DNA from: an uncultured Clostridia bacterium
GTDB lineage: Bacteria; Bacillota; Clostridia; Christensenellales; CAG-917
DNA length: 64,000 nucleotides
NCBI GenBank assembly: GCA_944358385.1
Contig: CALVQW010000001.1
Location: forward strand, 124,001-188,000
Reading direction: 5' to 3'
Under the pieces are notes generated by a model. The model had not been told where the DNA came from, searched no databases, and saw only the letters and a list, made by a program, of their open reading frames with translations. Position numbers and translations under genes: made by a program. Each line of letters starts with the position of its first letter. Position 1 is the stretch's first letter. Positions 1 through 8,751 of the stretch are shown here, piece by piece.

Positions 1-1300
1 CGATGTCCATCGCGTCCTTGGATGCGAAATGGTCGAGTGCGGAGACGATCTGCGGCGCACAATGTTCCCCCGTGCAGTAAAGGAAAGCTCCGTCCTCTTT
101 GACGGGCGCACCGCACGCGGGACAGACGCGGGGTTTTTCCACCTCTCTTGCGTCGGGAGACTGCTCCGCCACTCCCGTGATCTCCGGGATGACGTCGTTG
201 CTGCGGCGTATAAACACGCGGTCGCCTATGCGCACCTTCTTTTTGAGTATGTCGCCGTAATTGTTGAGGGTGGCGCGCTTCACGGTCACTCCCCCGATGT
301 CCACCGGGTCTAGGACGGCAAGCGGGTTGAGCTTCGCGCTTCTGGACACCTGCCAGACCACATCTCTAAGCACCGTCGTCATCTCGTCCGCCTTGAACTT
401 GTAGGCGATCGCCCATTTGGGGAACTTCTCGGTGTAGCCTATCTCGTCGCGCAACGCGGTGTCGTTCACCTTGAACACCACGCCGTCGATGAGGAAATCC
501 AGGTCGGGACGCAGCTCGTTCACCTTTTCGGCGAAGGCAAAAGCCTCCTCCGCGCCTTTCAGCACCGTGAAATCGCTCTCTGTCTCGAAGCCCTCCTCTT
601 TCAGGAACTCGTGCATCTCTCTTTGAGAAGAAAAGTGACGGTCACTGTAACCGATGTTGTATGCCATGAAGGAGAGATTGCGGGATGCGGTGACCGCGGG
701 ATCGAGGTTGCGGATGGCACCCGCCGCGCCGTTGCGCGCGTTTTTCAAAGGCTCGTCACTCACAGCGTTGTAGGCACTTAGCGCACTGAGGCGCATGATG
801 CCCTCGCCCTGGATCTCTATCCTGCCCGTATAACCTATCTTTCTCGGCACGCCCGCTATCGTACGCACCTGCGCCGTGACTTCCTCTCCCGTCACACCGT
901 CTCCGCGCGTCGCCGCCTTCACCATCTCGCCCCCCTCGTAAAGGATGTTGAGAGTGAGTCCGTCGAACTTGTATTCCGCGGTGATCTCCGGCTCTTTGCC
1001 CACCACTTTGACTATGCGGGCATACCACTCGGCGATCTCCTCCTTAGTCCTGCACTTGTCCAGGCTGTAAAGGCGGAGAAGGTGCTTGGACTGCGCAAAC
1101 TTCTTCTGCGGCGCGCCGCCCACACGGTGAGTGGGAGAATTTTTGAGGGAGTAGCCCTCCGACTCTTCCAGCGCGCGCAGCTCGTCATACAGCTTGTCAT
1201 ACTCCGCGTCGGAGACGACGGGCGCGTCCTCCTCATAGTAGAGCGCGGCATATTTGTTGAGCTTTTCCACCAGCTCTTTCATTCTGTCGTAAGCGTTCAT
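1..1300 (-). CDS. ligA: NAD-dependent DNA ligase LigA (partial, C-terminus beyond left edge)
   Basis: This enzyme seals nicks in duplex DNA using NAD+ in replication and repair. About 433 codons are present, beginning MNAYDRMKELVEKLNKY, typical of the LigA Ia domain. The adenylation motif appears as Y-K-F-D-G-L, with the active-site lysine in KxDG. Later motifs include a GAAGAIRNLDP stretch and a DGVVFKV segment, then the OB fold and the start of a four-cysteine zinc finger (CPACGAP...CTGEHC). The HhH and BRCT domains lie past base 1. The start lies 2 bp from the end of pcrA, so the two are probably co-transcribed, as is common in Firmicutes. Identification is firm; the 3' end is unseen. Confidence 0.96.
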   Translation of the reverse strand, partial: MNAYDRMKELVEKLNKYAALYYEEDAPVVSDAEYDKLYDELRALEESEGYSLKNSPTHRVGGAPQKKFAQSKHLLRLYSLDKCRTKEEIAEWYARIVKVVGKEPEITAEYKFDGLTLNILYEGGEMVKAATRGDGVTGEEVTAQVRTIAGVPRKIGYTGRIEIQGEGIMRLSALSAYNAVSDEPLKNARNGAAGAIRNLDPAVTASRNLSFMAYNIGYSDRHFSSQREMHEFLKEEGFETESDFTVLKGAEEAFAFAEKVNELRPDLDFLIDGVVFKVNDTALRDEIGYTEKFPKWAIAYKFKADEMTTVLRDVVWQVSRSAKLNPLAVLDPVDIGGVTVKRATLNNYGDILKKKVRIGDRVFIRRSNDVIPEITGVAEQSPDAREVEKPRVCPACGAPVKEDGAFLYCTGEHCAPQIVSALDHFASKDAMDI

Positions 1301-1302
1301 AT

Positions 1303-3498
1303 TCACTCCTTGACGATGCTCAGGCTGTTCACCGCTATTGCGAGGGCAAAGCGTTTGATGCCGAGTCCGTCAAATTCGATGGACGCGGTCATGCCGTCGC
1401 CCTCTCCCGCGATGTCGCGCACGACGCCGTTGCCGAAGCGGGTGTGCCGCACTTTGACACCGGGTTTGAACTCCGAAAGCGCGGGTGCGCCCGCCCTTCT
1501 CTGCGGTACGGAAACAAAGGACGCTAGCGGGTTGCGTGAGCCTGAAAACGCGGGCTTTGCCGCCGATTTCTGAGCCGCCGCCTGCACGGGCGCAAATGTC
1601 CTTACGGGAGGTTTATCCCCCTGCATTTCATATATAAACCTGCTTTTCGGGTTATTTTCCGTCCTTCCGAAGCGGAACCGTGAGCGCGTCCAGGAGACGG
1701 TGAGCCGCCGTTTTGCGCGGGTGACGGCGACGTACATCAGCCGCCTTTCCTCCTCCACGTCTCCCGACGACACCGCGTTCGCCGTGGGGAAGATGCCCTC
1801 CTCAAGCCCCACTATGAAAACGTTGTCGAATTCCAGCCCCTTGACGGCGTGGACTGTGGCAATGGTGACATAGTTTTTGTCGTCCATCTCGTCCGTGTCC
1901 GACACCAACGCCACGGACTGCATGAAGTCCGACACCGTGGCTTCCGGGTTGTCCTCAATAAAGTTGTTCACCGCGTCCACCAAGCCCTCGATGTTTTCAT
2001 AGCGGTTCCTGTCCTCGGGATCGTCGCTCATTTTAAGAGTGTTCTCAAGTCCGCTCTCTTTGATGACGAACTGCATGAAATCCTCCGGCGACATCTCGCC
2101 GAGCGCGGCAGCGATGTTGTCCGCCACCGTGAGGAATTTGGCAAATTTCTTCTCGGATGCGGGGGTGAGCAGACCGGGAGTTTTCAGCACTTCGAGGTAG
2201 GATGTGCCGTGGCGGGCAGCCATCATTGCCACTTCCGCCACCGCAGACGCGCCGATCCCCCTGCGCGGATAGTTCACGATGCGAAGGAAAGCGTCGTTGT
2301 CGCTGGGGTTTATGGCGAGCCGCACATATCCGAGAGTGTCCTTGATCTCCTTGCGCTCGAAGAATCGGAAGCCGCCGAACACCTTGTACGGGATGCCGTG
2401 CAGAGTGAACGCTTCTTCAAAGAGTCGGGTGAGGGAGTTTGCTCTCACCAGCACCGCCATATCGCGGTAGTTCTCCCCTTCCGCCACCAGCGCGGCAACG
2501 GAGCGCATCACATTGTCCGCCTCCTCTCTGTCGGAGCGCATCTCGCAGTATCTCACTTCGCTCCCGCGTCCCAGCGCGCTCCAAAGCGTCTTGGCGTTGC
2601 GGGCGGAGTTGTGCTTGATGACATTGTTGGCGGCGTCCAGTATGTTCTTGGTGCTGCGGTAGTTCTGTTCCAGCTTATACACCTTCGCGCCGGGGAACTC
2701 CGCGGGGAAATCGAGTATGTTCCTTATCTCCGCGCCCCGCCAGCTGTATATGCTCTGATCCTCGTCGCCGACGACGAACACGTTGCCCCACTTTGCGGAG
2801 AGCATCTTGACGAGCTTTAACTGCAAGCGGTTGGTGTCCTGAAACTCGTCCACGTTGATGTAGCGAAACCTGTTCTGCCAGCGTTCCAGCACGTCGGGAC
2901 AGGTCTCGAAAAGCTGAACGGTCTTGAGCAAAAGATCGTCGAAATCCATCGCATTGCTCTCTTTCAGCTCCTTCTCGTATGCGGAATAGACCAAAGTCAC
3001 CGCTTTGGCATCCTCCGTGAACTCCTTGATCTCCTCGAAATACTCCGCGGGCGAGAGAGCCGCCGTCTTTGCGCGGGAGATGTGGTTGAGATAGCTCGCC
3101 CTGCGCTTGGGATCCGCCTCACGGATGTTCTCCGTCACACGCTTCACCACCCTCTCGCTTTCGAGGTCGGTATAAATGGTGAAATCCTTGGTGTATCCCA
3201 GCCTGTCCGCGTCCTGACGCAGCATGCGCGCGCACATGGAGTGGAAAGTGCTGGTCCACACGCCCGCGCCGTCTCCGCCGAGCGCGCTCAGGATGCGGTC
3301 CTTCATCTCGTTGGCGGCTTTGTTGGTGAATGTGATGGCGAGGATGTGATAGGGATATACGCCGGAATCCACCAGCGCGCAGATGCGCGCGGTGAGCACA
3401 CGCGTCTTGCCGCTCCCCGCTCCCGCTATGACCAATATCGCGCCGTCACGGTCGTTGACGGCGAGCATTTGTTCTGGATTCAGTCCGAAATCGTGCAT
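1303..3498 (-). CDS. pcrA: UvrD/PcrA-type superfamily 1 DNA helicase
   Basis: An ATP-dependent 3'-5' helicase of 731 residues, the usual PcrA size, acting in repair and in removing proteins from DNA. Visible motifs are LNPEQ at the N-terminus, Walker A GAGSGKT (about 25-31), TFTNKAA, the DEFQDTN box, GDEDQSIYSWRGA, YRST, HAVKGLEFDNVF and VAVTRAKRRL. The C-terminus has the small PcrA-type tail (KPGVKVRHTRFGNGVV). The ATG has no Shine-Dalgarno sequence, and a promoter lies so close that the transcript would start at the ATG (see findings). It is followed directly by ligA. Confidence 0.97.
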   Translation of the reverse strand: MHDFGLNPEQMLAVNDRDGAILVIAGAGSGKTRVLTARICALVDSGVYPYHILAITFTNKAANEMKDRILSALGGDGAGVWTSTFHSMCARMLRQDADRLGYTKDFTIYTDLESERVVKRVTENIREADPKRRASYLNHISRAKTAALSPAEYFEEIKEFTEDAKAVTLVYSAYEKELKESNAMDFDDLLLKTVQLFETCPDVLERWQNRFRYINVDEFQDTNRLQLKLVKMLSAKWGNVFVVGDEDQSIYSWRGAEIRNILDFPAEFPGAKVYKLEQNYRSTKNILDAANNVIKHNSARNAKTLWSALGRGSEVRYCEMRSDREEADNVMRSVAALVAEGENYRDMAVLVRANSLTRLFEEAFTLHGIPYKVFGGFRFFERKEIKDTLGYVRLAINPSDNDAFLRIVNYPRRGIGASAVAEVAMMAARHGTSYLEVLKTPGLLTPASEKKFAKFLTVADNIAAALGEMSPEDFMQFVIKESGLENTLKMSDDPEDRNRYENIEGLVDAVNNFIEDNPEATVSDFMQSVALVSDTDEMDDKNYVTIATVHAVKGLEFDNVFIVGLEEGIFPTANAVSSGDVEEERRLMYVAVTRAKRRLTVSWTRSRFRFGRTENNPKSRFIYEMQGDKPPVRTFAPVQAAAQKSAAKPAFSGSRNPLASFVSVPQRRAGAPALSEFKPGVKVRHTRFGNGVVRDIAGEGDGMTASIEFDGLGIKRFALAIAVNSLSIVKE

Positions 3499-3504
3499 GG
3501 AAAC

Positions 3505-3533
3505 ATCTTACCACATCCCGCCCGTGATTTCAA
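3505..3533 (-). promoter_or_regulatory. Promoter of pcrA-ligA
   Basis: Read on the minus strand: TTGAAA, 17-bp spacer, TAAGAT, with an extended -10 TG one base upstream. Six bases separate the -10 from the pcrA ATG, which predicts a leaderless mRNA. Confidence 0.6.
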
Positions 3534-3633
3534 TCCGATTGAGCCGCGTAGTCAAAATCTTCTCCGCACTCCCTCAGAACGCCGCGCACGTACGTCGCGT
3601 GTAATAAAGAAAAAATTTTATTTTCAAGAGTTG

Positions 3634-3662
3634 TTGAAATATCCCCCCGCTTGTGCTAACAT
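3634..3662 (+). promoter_or_regulatory. Promoter of the DUF1508 repeat-protein gene
   Basis: TTGAAA, 17-bp spacer, TAACAT. An SD sequence GGAGG at 3681-3685 precedes the ATG at 3693. Confidence 0.65.
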
Positions 3663-3692
3663 AATTAGTGATTTATCTTCGGAGGATGAATT

Positions 3693-5282
3693 ATGGCGGA
3701 TTATCTCGACAAGTACGACGATATCGTTTTTCTTGATAGCGAAATCGTGGACGACGACCCCGACGCACCCGTCGGCGAAGCGATCACCGTAGTGGACGGT
3801 TATGTCTATCTCGACTCCGCTCTCAAAGCCGAAGCGGCGGCTAAAGCGGAGGAAGCGGAGGCTGCGAACGCGGCGGTATTCGAGGAGGCCGCTCCCGGAG
3901 AGGAAGCCCCCGCACCGACGCCCGCTCCCTACTATGAGACGGAAACTCCCGTCACGGAGGATGCTCCCGCCGAGGAGATGCCTGCCGAGGAACCCGCGGC
4001 GGATGCGGCAACACCCGCAGAGGAACTCCCCGCCCCCGATCCCGTCTATCTCTACGCATACGGCTTGACTCCCGCCGAGGACACGGCAAAGGAAACCGAA
4101 CAGACCGACGCGACACCCGTTGCCGAGGAGACGCCGGCAGCCGAGGAGGCGGCCGAGATCCCCGCAGAAGAAGCACCTGTGGCAGAAACCCCCGCGGAAG
4201 AACCCTCCCTCTATGAGACGCCTGCGGAAACACCTGCCGCCGAAGTCGCGGAGGAGGCACCCGCCGAGGATGCACCCGTCGAGGAGACTGTCCTTGCGGA
4301 GACTCCCGCAGAAGAAGCCCCCGTTGAGGAAGCTCCCGTCGCAGAGACTCCCGTTGAGGAGCCTGTAAAGAAAGCTCCCGCCCAAAAGAAGCCCGTCTCC
4401 CACCTTGTCATACAGTCTGCGGCGGATGACGGCAACGTCTGGGGCGCGGCGGTGATCAAGCCCGCCAAGAAGAAAGCCGCTCCGGCGGAAGAAAAGGCGG
4501 AGGAAAAACCCGTCGAGGAGACTCCCGCTCCCAAGAAAGCGGCAACCAAAAAGACCGCGGCAAAACCCGCCGAGTCCGATACAGCAAAGGAGGAAAAGAA
4601 AGTGGCAAAAGAAAAGGCAGCATCCAAGGACGCCAAGAAAGATAACGAAAAGGCTGCGGCAAAACCCGCAGAAAAGAAGGCTGCGGAGAAGAAAGCCTCT
4701 CCCGTAAAGAAAGAGGGAAAAGCCGCCCCCGCGAAGAAAGAGACCGCAAAGGCAGCTCCTCAGGCGAAAGCCGCTCCCAAGAAAGAGGAAAAACCCGCTC
4801 CCAAGAAAGAGGAAAAGAAGGCGGCAAAACCCGTCAAAGAGGAGACCAAACCCGCCGAACAGGTCATCGAAGCGGGCGACGATTCCGCACCGCACGGCAG
4901 GTTCGTCATCAAAAAGACGGACAAGGGCAACTTTGTCTACAAACTCTACTCCTCAAACTACAGAGTGGTCGCCATCGGCGCGGGGCTTTACACTTCCATC
5001 GCAAGCTGCAAGACGGGCATTTACAGCGTCCGCAACAATGCCGCCACCGCTCCCATCGAGGATCAGACTCTCCAGAAGTGGGAGGAGCAGAAGTTCCCCA
5101 AGTGGCAGATCTACACCGACAAGCAGGGTGAGATCCGCCTGAGACTGCTCGCCTCCAACGGCAACATCGTCGCCACCACCAATGACGGCTACCTCTCCAA
5201 AGAGGCGGCGAAGAAAGGCATCGCGGCGATAGCGCGTGCGGCGAAAGGCGCGTCCATCGTCCGCAACGACGATCTGTGGTAA
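3693..5282 (+). CDS. Low-complexity Ala/Glu/Pro/Lys-rich protein with two C-terminal DUF1508 (YegP-like) units
   Basis: A 529-residue protein of unknown function. Residues 1-45 are acidic. Residues about 45-230 are Ala/Glu/Pro-rich with many degenerate repeats of the type EETPAEEAPVAET. Residues about 270-395 switch to a strongly basic Lys/Ala/Pro segment resembling histone H1 tails. The C-terminus carries two related units (about 402-450, GRFVIKKTDKGNFVYKL; about 469-520, KWQIYTDKQGEIRLRLLASNG) that match the DUF1508 pattern, including the A-x-x-GI-x-S-V end of unit one. There is no signal peptide or membrane segment, so it is probably cytoplasmic. It has its own promoter and terminator. The charge-switched linker could contact nucleic acid or the envelope; that is inference. 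Confidence 0.85.
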   Translation: MADYLDKYDDIVFLDSEIVDDDPDAPVGEAITVVDGYVYLDSALKAEAAAKAEEAEAANAAVFEEAAPGEEAPAPTPAPYYETETPVTEDAPAEEMPAEEPAADAATPAEELPAPDPVYLYAYGLTPAEDTAKETEQTDATPVAEETPAAEEAAEIPAEEAPVAETPAEEPSLYETPAETPAAEVAEEAPAEDAPVEETVLAETPAEEAPVEEAPVAETPVEEPVKKAPAQKKPVSHLVIQSAADDGNVWGAAVIKPAKKKAAPAEEKAEEKPVEETPAPKKAATKKTAAKPAESDTAKEEKKVAKEKAASKDAKKDNEKAAAKPAEKKAAEKKASPVKKEGKAAPAKKETAKAAPQAKAAPKKEEKPAPKKEEKKAAKPVKEETKPAEQVIEAGDDSAPHGRFVIKKTDKGNFVYKLYSSNYRVVAIGAGLYTSIASCKTGIYSVRNNAATAPIEDQTLQKWEEQKFPKWQIYTDKQGEIRLRLLASNGNIVATTNDGYLSKEAAKKGIAAIARAAKGASIVRNDDLW

Positions 5283-5657
5283 ACTCCCGCCACCAAAGCG
5301 GCAGTTACTCCCCTGCCGAAGTACATAACGCGGGACGCCCCGCGTGAGAGAAAGTGCGCACTGCACAAAGCACGCAGGAGAAGATCCGAGACACTTATGA
5401 CAAACGGCATCAGCCGCAAAAGAGAAACGACCGAGCGATCGGTCGTTTCTCTTTCTTTCCTTTTCATAACTTTCGGGTGAAGTCACTTCACGAAATGATC
5501 GGCTCTCGGACGCTCCCGCCCGCATTTCGGGATATGTCGCAAACGTAGGCGGCACGGGCGGCGCATCTCTCTCCTCCCGCCCCGCATCTTTGGTGCGGTG
5601 TCACGCGCAGGAGCGATCCCGCGGCGCGCACTCTCCCCCCCCCCAAGCGGCGCAAGG
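5283..5657. other. Intergenic region between convergent genes
   Basis: It holds the hairpin terminator above and an uninterrupted run of 10 C at 5635-5644, just 3' of the zincin stop codon (G10 on that gene's strand). No further gene or structured RNA is visible. Confidence 0.5.
5421..5460 (+). terminator. Terminator after the DUF1508 gene
   Basis: Perfect 14-bp stem: AGAGAAACGACCGA pairs with TCGGTCGTTTCTCT around a GCGA loop (5421-5452). A pyrimidine-rich tail with short T runs follows. Confidence 0.6.
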
Positions 5658-6527
5658 TCATTTTATCTTGGAATAAGCTTCCTTGATGATCTTTGCCACT
5701 TCGTGCGCCAAAAGACGCGGGTAGGGCGCGGACATATACTCCGAGAAAGCCTCAGCGATGAACTCGCTCACGGATACCGTGGCGTAGCGCGAAAGCTCGG
5801 CGGCGATCCTGTCCTCTCCCCTGCTCCTCCAAAGCGCGAGGATGGCGGGGTTTGCGGAGAGGGAGCATATGGTGTCTATCATATGCCCGATCTCGTGATA
5901 GACGACGCCAGTCGCGTGTCCGCAGTTGCGGGGATGATAGCCCGTTTTCAGGTTATACTCCCAATTTTTGCAGGCATCCCGATAACCGGCGGGACCGTAA
6001 TCGCTCTCGTCAAAAATGAGCGCGTCCGCGAATCCTGCGGTGCAAATTGCACTTGCAAGTGTCCCGCCCTTTCCCGTAGATTTGCCGATGTCCCGCGCGA
6101 TCATGCCAAGAAAGCCCGCACCTTCGCTCTGCCAGACGTATTGCAGCCCAAACTCGCGTATGACTTCCTCATCCGACTCGGCAAGGCGGCGCAGACGCTC
6201 GACATAGCGTGAGTAGCTGCCAACATAGCAGAATCTCCCGCGCAGTTTGGGATAGCAGTACATCATGTGCGCGACGCACTTGACGATGACCTTGGCGGCG
6301 GCGATGTCCAGCCCGCCCATGTCGCACACGTCGCAGAGGTTGCGCTCCTTGGCTATCCACCCTATCTCGGAGAGCGAGGATGCGGCATTCAGCTTACCCA
6401 CGAGGTTGTTTTCCGTGATCAAAGGGAAGAACGTGCGGCGTTTGCGCACGTCCAACTTGTCGAACAGGGCTTGCGGTGCGGTGAAGGTCCAGGAAAAGCC
6501 CTTGTCCTTGTCGTCCTTGGGAGCCAT
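5658..6527 (-). CDS. Zincin-like metallopeptidase domain protein (HEIGH) in the vWA/kinase/PP2C operon
   Basis: A 289-residue protein, taking the ATG at 6527, which sits just past the PP2C stop and has an AAGGA SD; an in-frame upstream start would lie inside the PP2C gene. The key motif is VVYHEIGHMID (His211-Glu212, His215), an HExxH zinc site. A glutamate-rich helix downstream (EFIAEAFSEYM, about 255-265) can supply the third ligand. The motif geometry is known from gluzincin-like families; no specific family is recognised. There is no signal peptide, so it is probably cytosolic. It is the last gene of the operon, suggesting a proteolytic output or effector of the phospho-signalling module (inference). 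Confidence 0.75.
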   Translation of the reverse strand: MAPKDDKDKGFSWTFTAPQALFDKLDVRKRRTFFPLITENNLVGKLNAASSLSEIGWIAKERNLCDVCDMGGLDIAAAKVIVKCVAHMMYCYPKLRGRFCYVGSYSRYVERLRRLAESDEEVIREFGLQYVWQSEGAGFLGMIARDIGKSTGKGGTLASAICTAGFADALIFDESDYGPAGYRDACKNWEYNLKTGYHPRNCGHATGVVYHEIGHMIDTICSLSANPAILALWRSRGEDRIAAELSRYATVSVSEFIAEAFSEYMSAPYPRLLAHEVAKIIKEAYSKIK

Positions 6528-6528
6528 A

Positions 6529-8751
6529 TCAGTCCTTTTCCTCGACGTCGGATTCGACGGCACTTCTGCGCACGGAAAGGCACAGATTGCCGTATTCGGC
6601 GATGTTTTTCAGCACCTCGCGCGCCACGCGGGAGGGCGAGACCGTCTCGCGGTATATCATCCTCTCTTTGGCGAGCTGGGAGGTGTTGTACATCCCGTCC
6701 AAGGGCGTGGATCTCGACGCCTTCACCCATGTCGCGGTGTCCTGCACGAAGTTTTCCTTTTCCGCAGGCGAAAGGGAGCGGAAGAGGGCGAGGATGTTCT
6801 CCGCCATAGCTTCGGGAGAGGGAATGTCATATCTGCTCTCAAAGCTGTTGTCACGCTTGAACACGCAGCAGAAATCCTTGTAAGTGGGCAGGTGGTCAAA
6901 GAGTTTCAAGCACTCCTTCCTGTAAGCGGCGCGGAGTTTGCCGTACTTGTATATCACCTCGTTGTTATTCCTGATGAATGCCGCAAAATCGTCTATCGCC
7001 TTTTTGGTTTCCGACAAAGCTTTTTGGCACATCGCAGGATCGTCAAAGCACGCGCCGCCGTCAGGCAGATAGGTCACACGTTCGCACAAACGGGCTTTCA
7101 CGCGCTCATACTCGCCAATGAACCCCGTTTTTTCGCCGCTTGACTGCAAAACCCTCTCCGCAGCTTCCACGGCTGCGCGCTTGATTATCGTGATCTCATG
7201 CTGTTTCAGTCTCTCGTCCGTCTTGGGCAGCACGTTGTCCAGAAGTTTTTGAGGAGAGGCTACGATCTCCTCAAACACGGCAGGCTTGAAAAGCTCGTAC
7301 GCTTTGCGTCTCTTTGTTTCCAGCACCTGCTTGTCCGCAAGCTCGGAGAACTTCCGGGGAAGGGAGGCATCGGGAGACGCCACCTTCACCTGTGCAAGCT
7401 GCTCGATTATCCTGTCGAAAAGGTCGTTCGTGCGTCCGCTCACGTAGTCGGCGGTCACGCCGCGGTCAATGTCCGCGCGCACCCTGATGACCTCTCTGTT
7501 GTCGGCGAAGGCTTTACGCAGAGCGTACACCCTGTCCCTGTCCGCCGCAAGACCGCGCCGCACGTCATTAAGGTCCTTGAACCCCAGCGCGCGGAACACC
7601 ATTGTGGTGTCATCCCCTCTTACGGAATCGTAGAAATCTTTGAGTCTCTCCGCCACATCCTCGTATGTCGCCGCCTGCCTGTCGTACAGTGCGTCGAATA
7701 TGGTGGCGGGGACTTCAAAGGAGTCGTATTCGTCAAAGCAGTCGAACACGCCGTCGCTCACCGTGAGCAGCACGCACGGCAAAGGCAGTATCACCTTCCT
7801 CCTGTGCAGCACGGTGACGTCCTTGGGATCTGTCTCTCCGTTGGCGTTCCTCTTGGGGAGGAAGAACAGATTGGTGATGCCGCCGCTCCTGCTTTCGTCG
7901 TCGGTGGAAAGCAGCTGCATCCCCATACCGGGGACGAGTGCGTAGCATCTGGAATCCCCTGCCCAGATCACTTCCGCGACAAGGCGGTCTCCGGACTTGC
8001 CCGCCCCGCCCTTCTCTTTGCGGAAACGTATGGACGCGAGCGTAGTCGGCAAAAGATACTGCCCGCCGATCTTGGGCTGCTCCAATCTCAGATCATGCGC
8101 CGCGCGTTCCAGCGTACAGTTGATCGCCTCAACGGTCGCCGTCCTGTCCTCGTCGGTGATGTCGGTGTCGGGATCTTTCAAAGCCATCTCGCTCACATAT
8201 CTCACGGCGACCAACCTCGACGCCCACGCCGCGGACGTCAGAGGTGTCTCTGACATCAGATCCTCTTTGCATTTTGCGACATAAGAGCGATAGGGTGCGG
8301 CACTGTCCAGAAGCTCGTCAAGCGTGTCGCTGAGCCGGGCGGGAGAGAGATCGAGCATGTGTTTTGCGGAACCCGCTCCGCCCAGACCGTCCGCGACCAT
8401 GATGAGGTTCTCGCCGTTGAAGGGGGGCGCATCCTCACCGTGCAGAACGGAATAGAACGTGAAGGAATTTTCGATGACGGGTTCGGGCTTCACCTCGGCG
8501 GGTATCCCGCCCGCAGGCTCACTTTCGTATATCCCGACCTCTCTTTCCCTATCGGAAAACACGGCATCCCCCGCCCTTTCGTCAGCCTCCGGCACGGGGG
8601 CGGAAGGCAGGACTTTTTCGGAAGGCTCGGACATTTCCGCCACCTTTTTGTCATAAAGTGCAGCTGCAGCCTTGTGGTCGAAAGGTTTGCCGCCCTTGCC
8701 GCCGTCGGGAGCGGAAGGACGTCCATAGGACCGATCATCTTTCTTTGTCAT
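6529..8751 (-). CDS. PP2C-family Ser/Thr phosphatase with long C-terminal extension
   Basis: A 740-residue protein. After a low-complexity N-terminus (1-95) comes a PP2C domain (about 96-390). Its metal-binding motifs are VADGLGG (Asp121-Gly122), AGDSR (264-268), VSDGVFD (331-337) and GDDTT (379-383). Residues about 400-740 are charged and mostly helical, with no recognised domain. The domain should remove phosphate from Ser/Thr residues using Mn/Mg, probably those written by the adjacent kinase. Its start overlaps the kinase stop by 4 bp (ATGA), so translation is coupled. Kinase plus PP2C plus TerY-type vWA is the composition known as the TerY-P triad. Confidence 0.88.
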   Translation of the reverse strand: MTKKDDRSYGRPSAPDGGKGGKPFDHKAAAALYDKKVAEMSEPSEKVLPSAPVPEADERAGDAVFSDREREVGIYESEPAGGIPAEVKPEPVIENSFTFYSVLHGEDAPPFNGENLIMVADGLGGAGSAKHMLDLSPARLSDTLDELLDSAAPYRSYVAKCKEDLMSETPLTSAAWASRLVAVRYVSEMALKDPDTDITDEDRTATVEAINCTLERAAHDLRLEQPKIGGQYLLPTTLASIRFRKEKGGAGKSGDRLVAEVIWAGDSRCYALVPGMGMQLLSTDDESRSGGITNLFFLPKRNANGETDPKDVTVLHRRKVILPLPCVLLTVSDGVFDCFDEYDSFEVPATIFDALYDRQAATYEDVAERLKDFYDSVRGDDTTMVFRALGFKDLNDVRRGLAADRDRVYALRKAFADNREVIRVRADIDRGVTADYVSGRTNDLFDRIIEQLAQVKVASPDASLPRKFSELADKQVLETKRRKAYELFKPAVFEEIVASPQKLLDNVLPKTDERLKQHEITIIKRAAVEAAERVLQSSGEKTGFIGEYERVKARLCERVTYLPDGGACFDDPAMCQKALSETKKAIDDFAAFIRNNNEVIYKYGKLRAAYRKECLKLFDHLPTYKDFCCVFKRDNSFESRYDIPSPEAMAENILALFRSLSPAEKENFVQDTATWVKASRSTPLDGMYNTSQLAKERMIYRETVSPSRVAREVLKNIAEYGNLCLSVRRSAVESDVEEKD

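Noticed and set aside
3624..4895. Minus-strand frame rich in Gly, Leu, Phe and Arg
   Set aside because: Mirror of the low-complexity Ala/Glu/Pro gene; repeats keep the opposite strand open.
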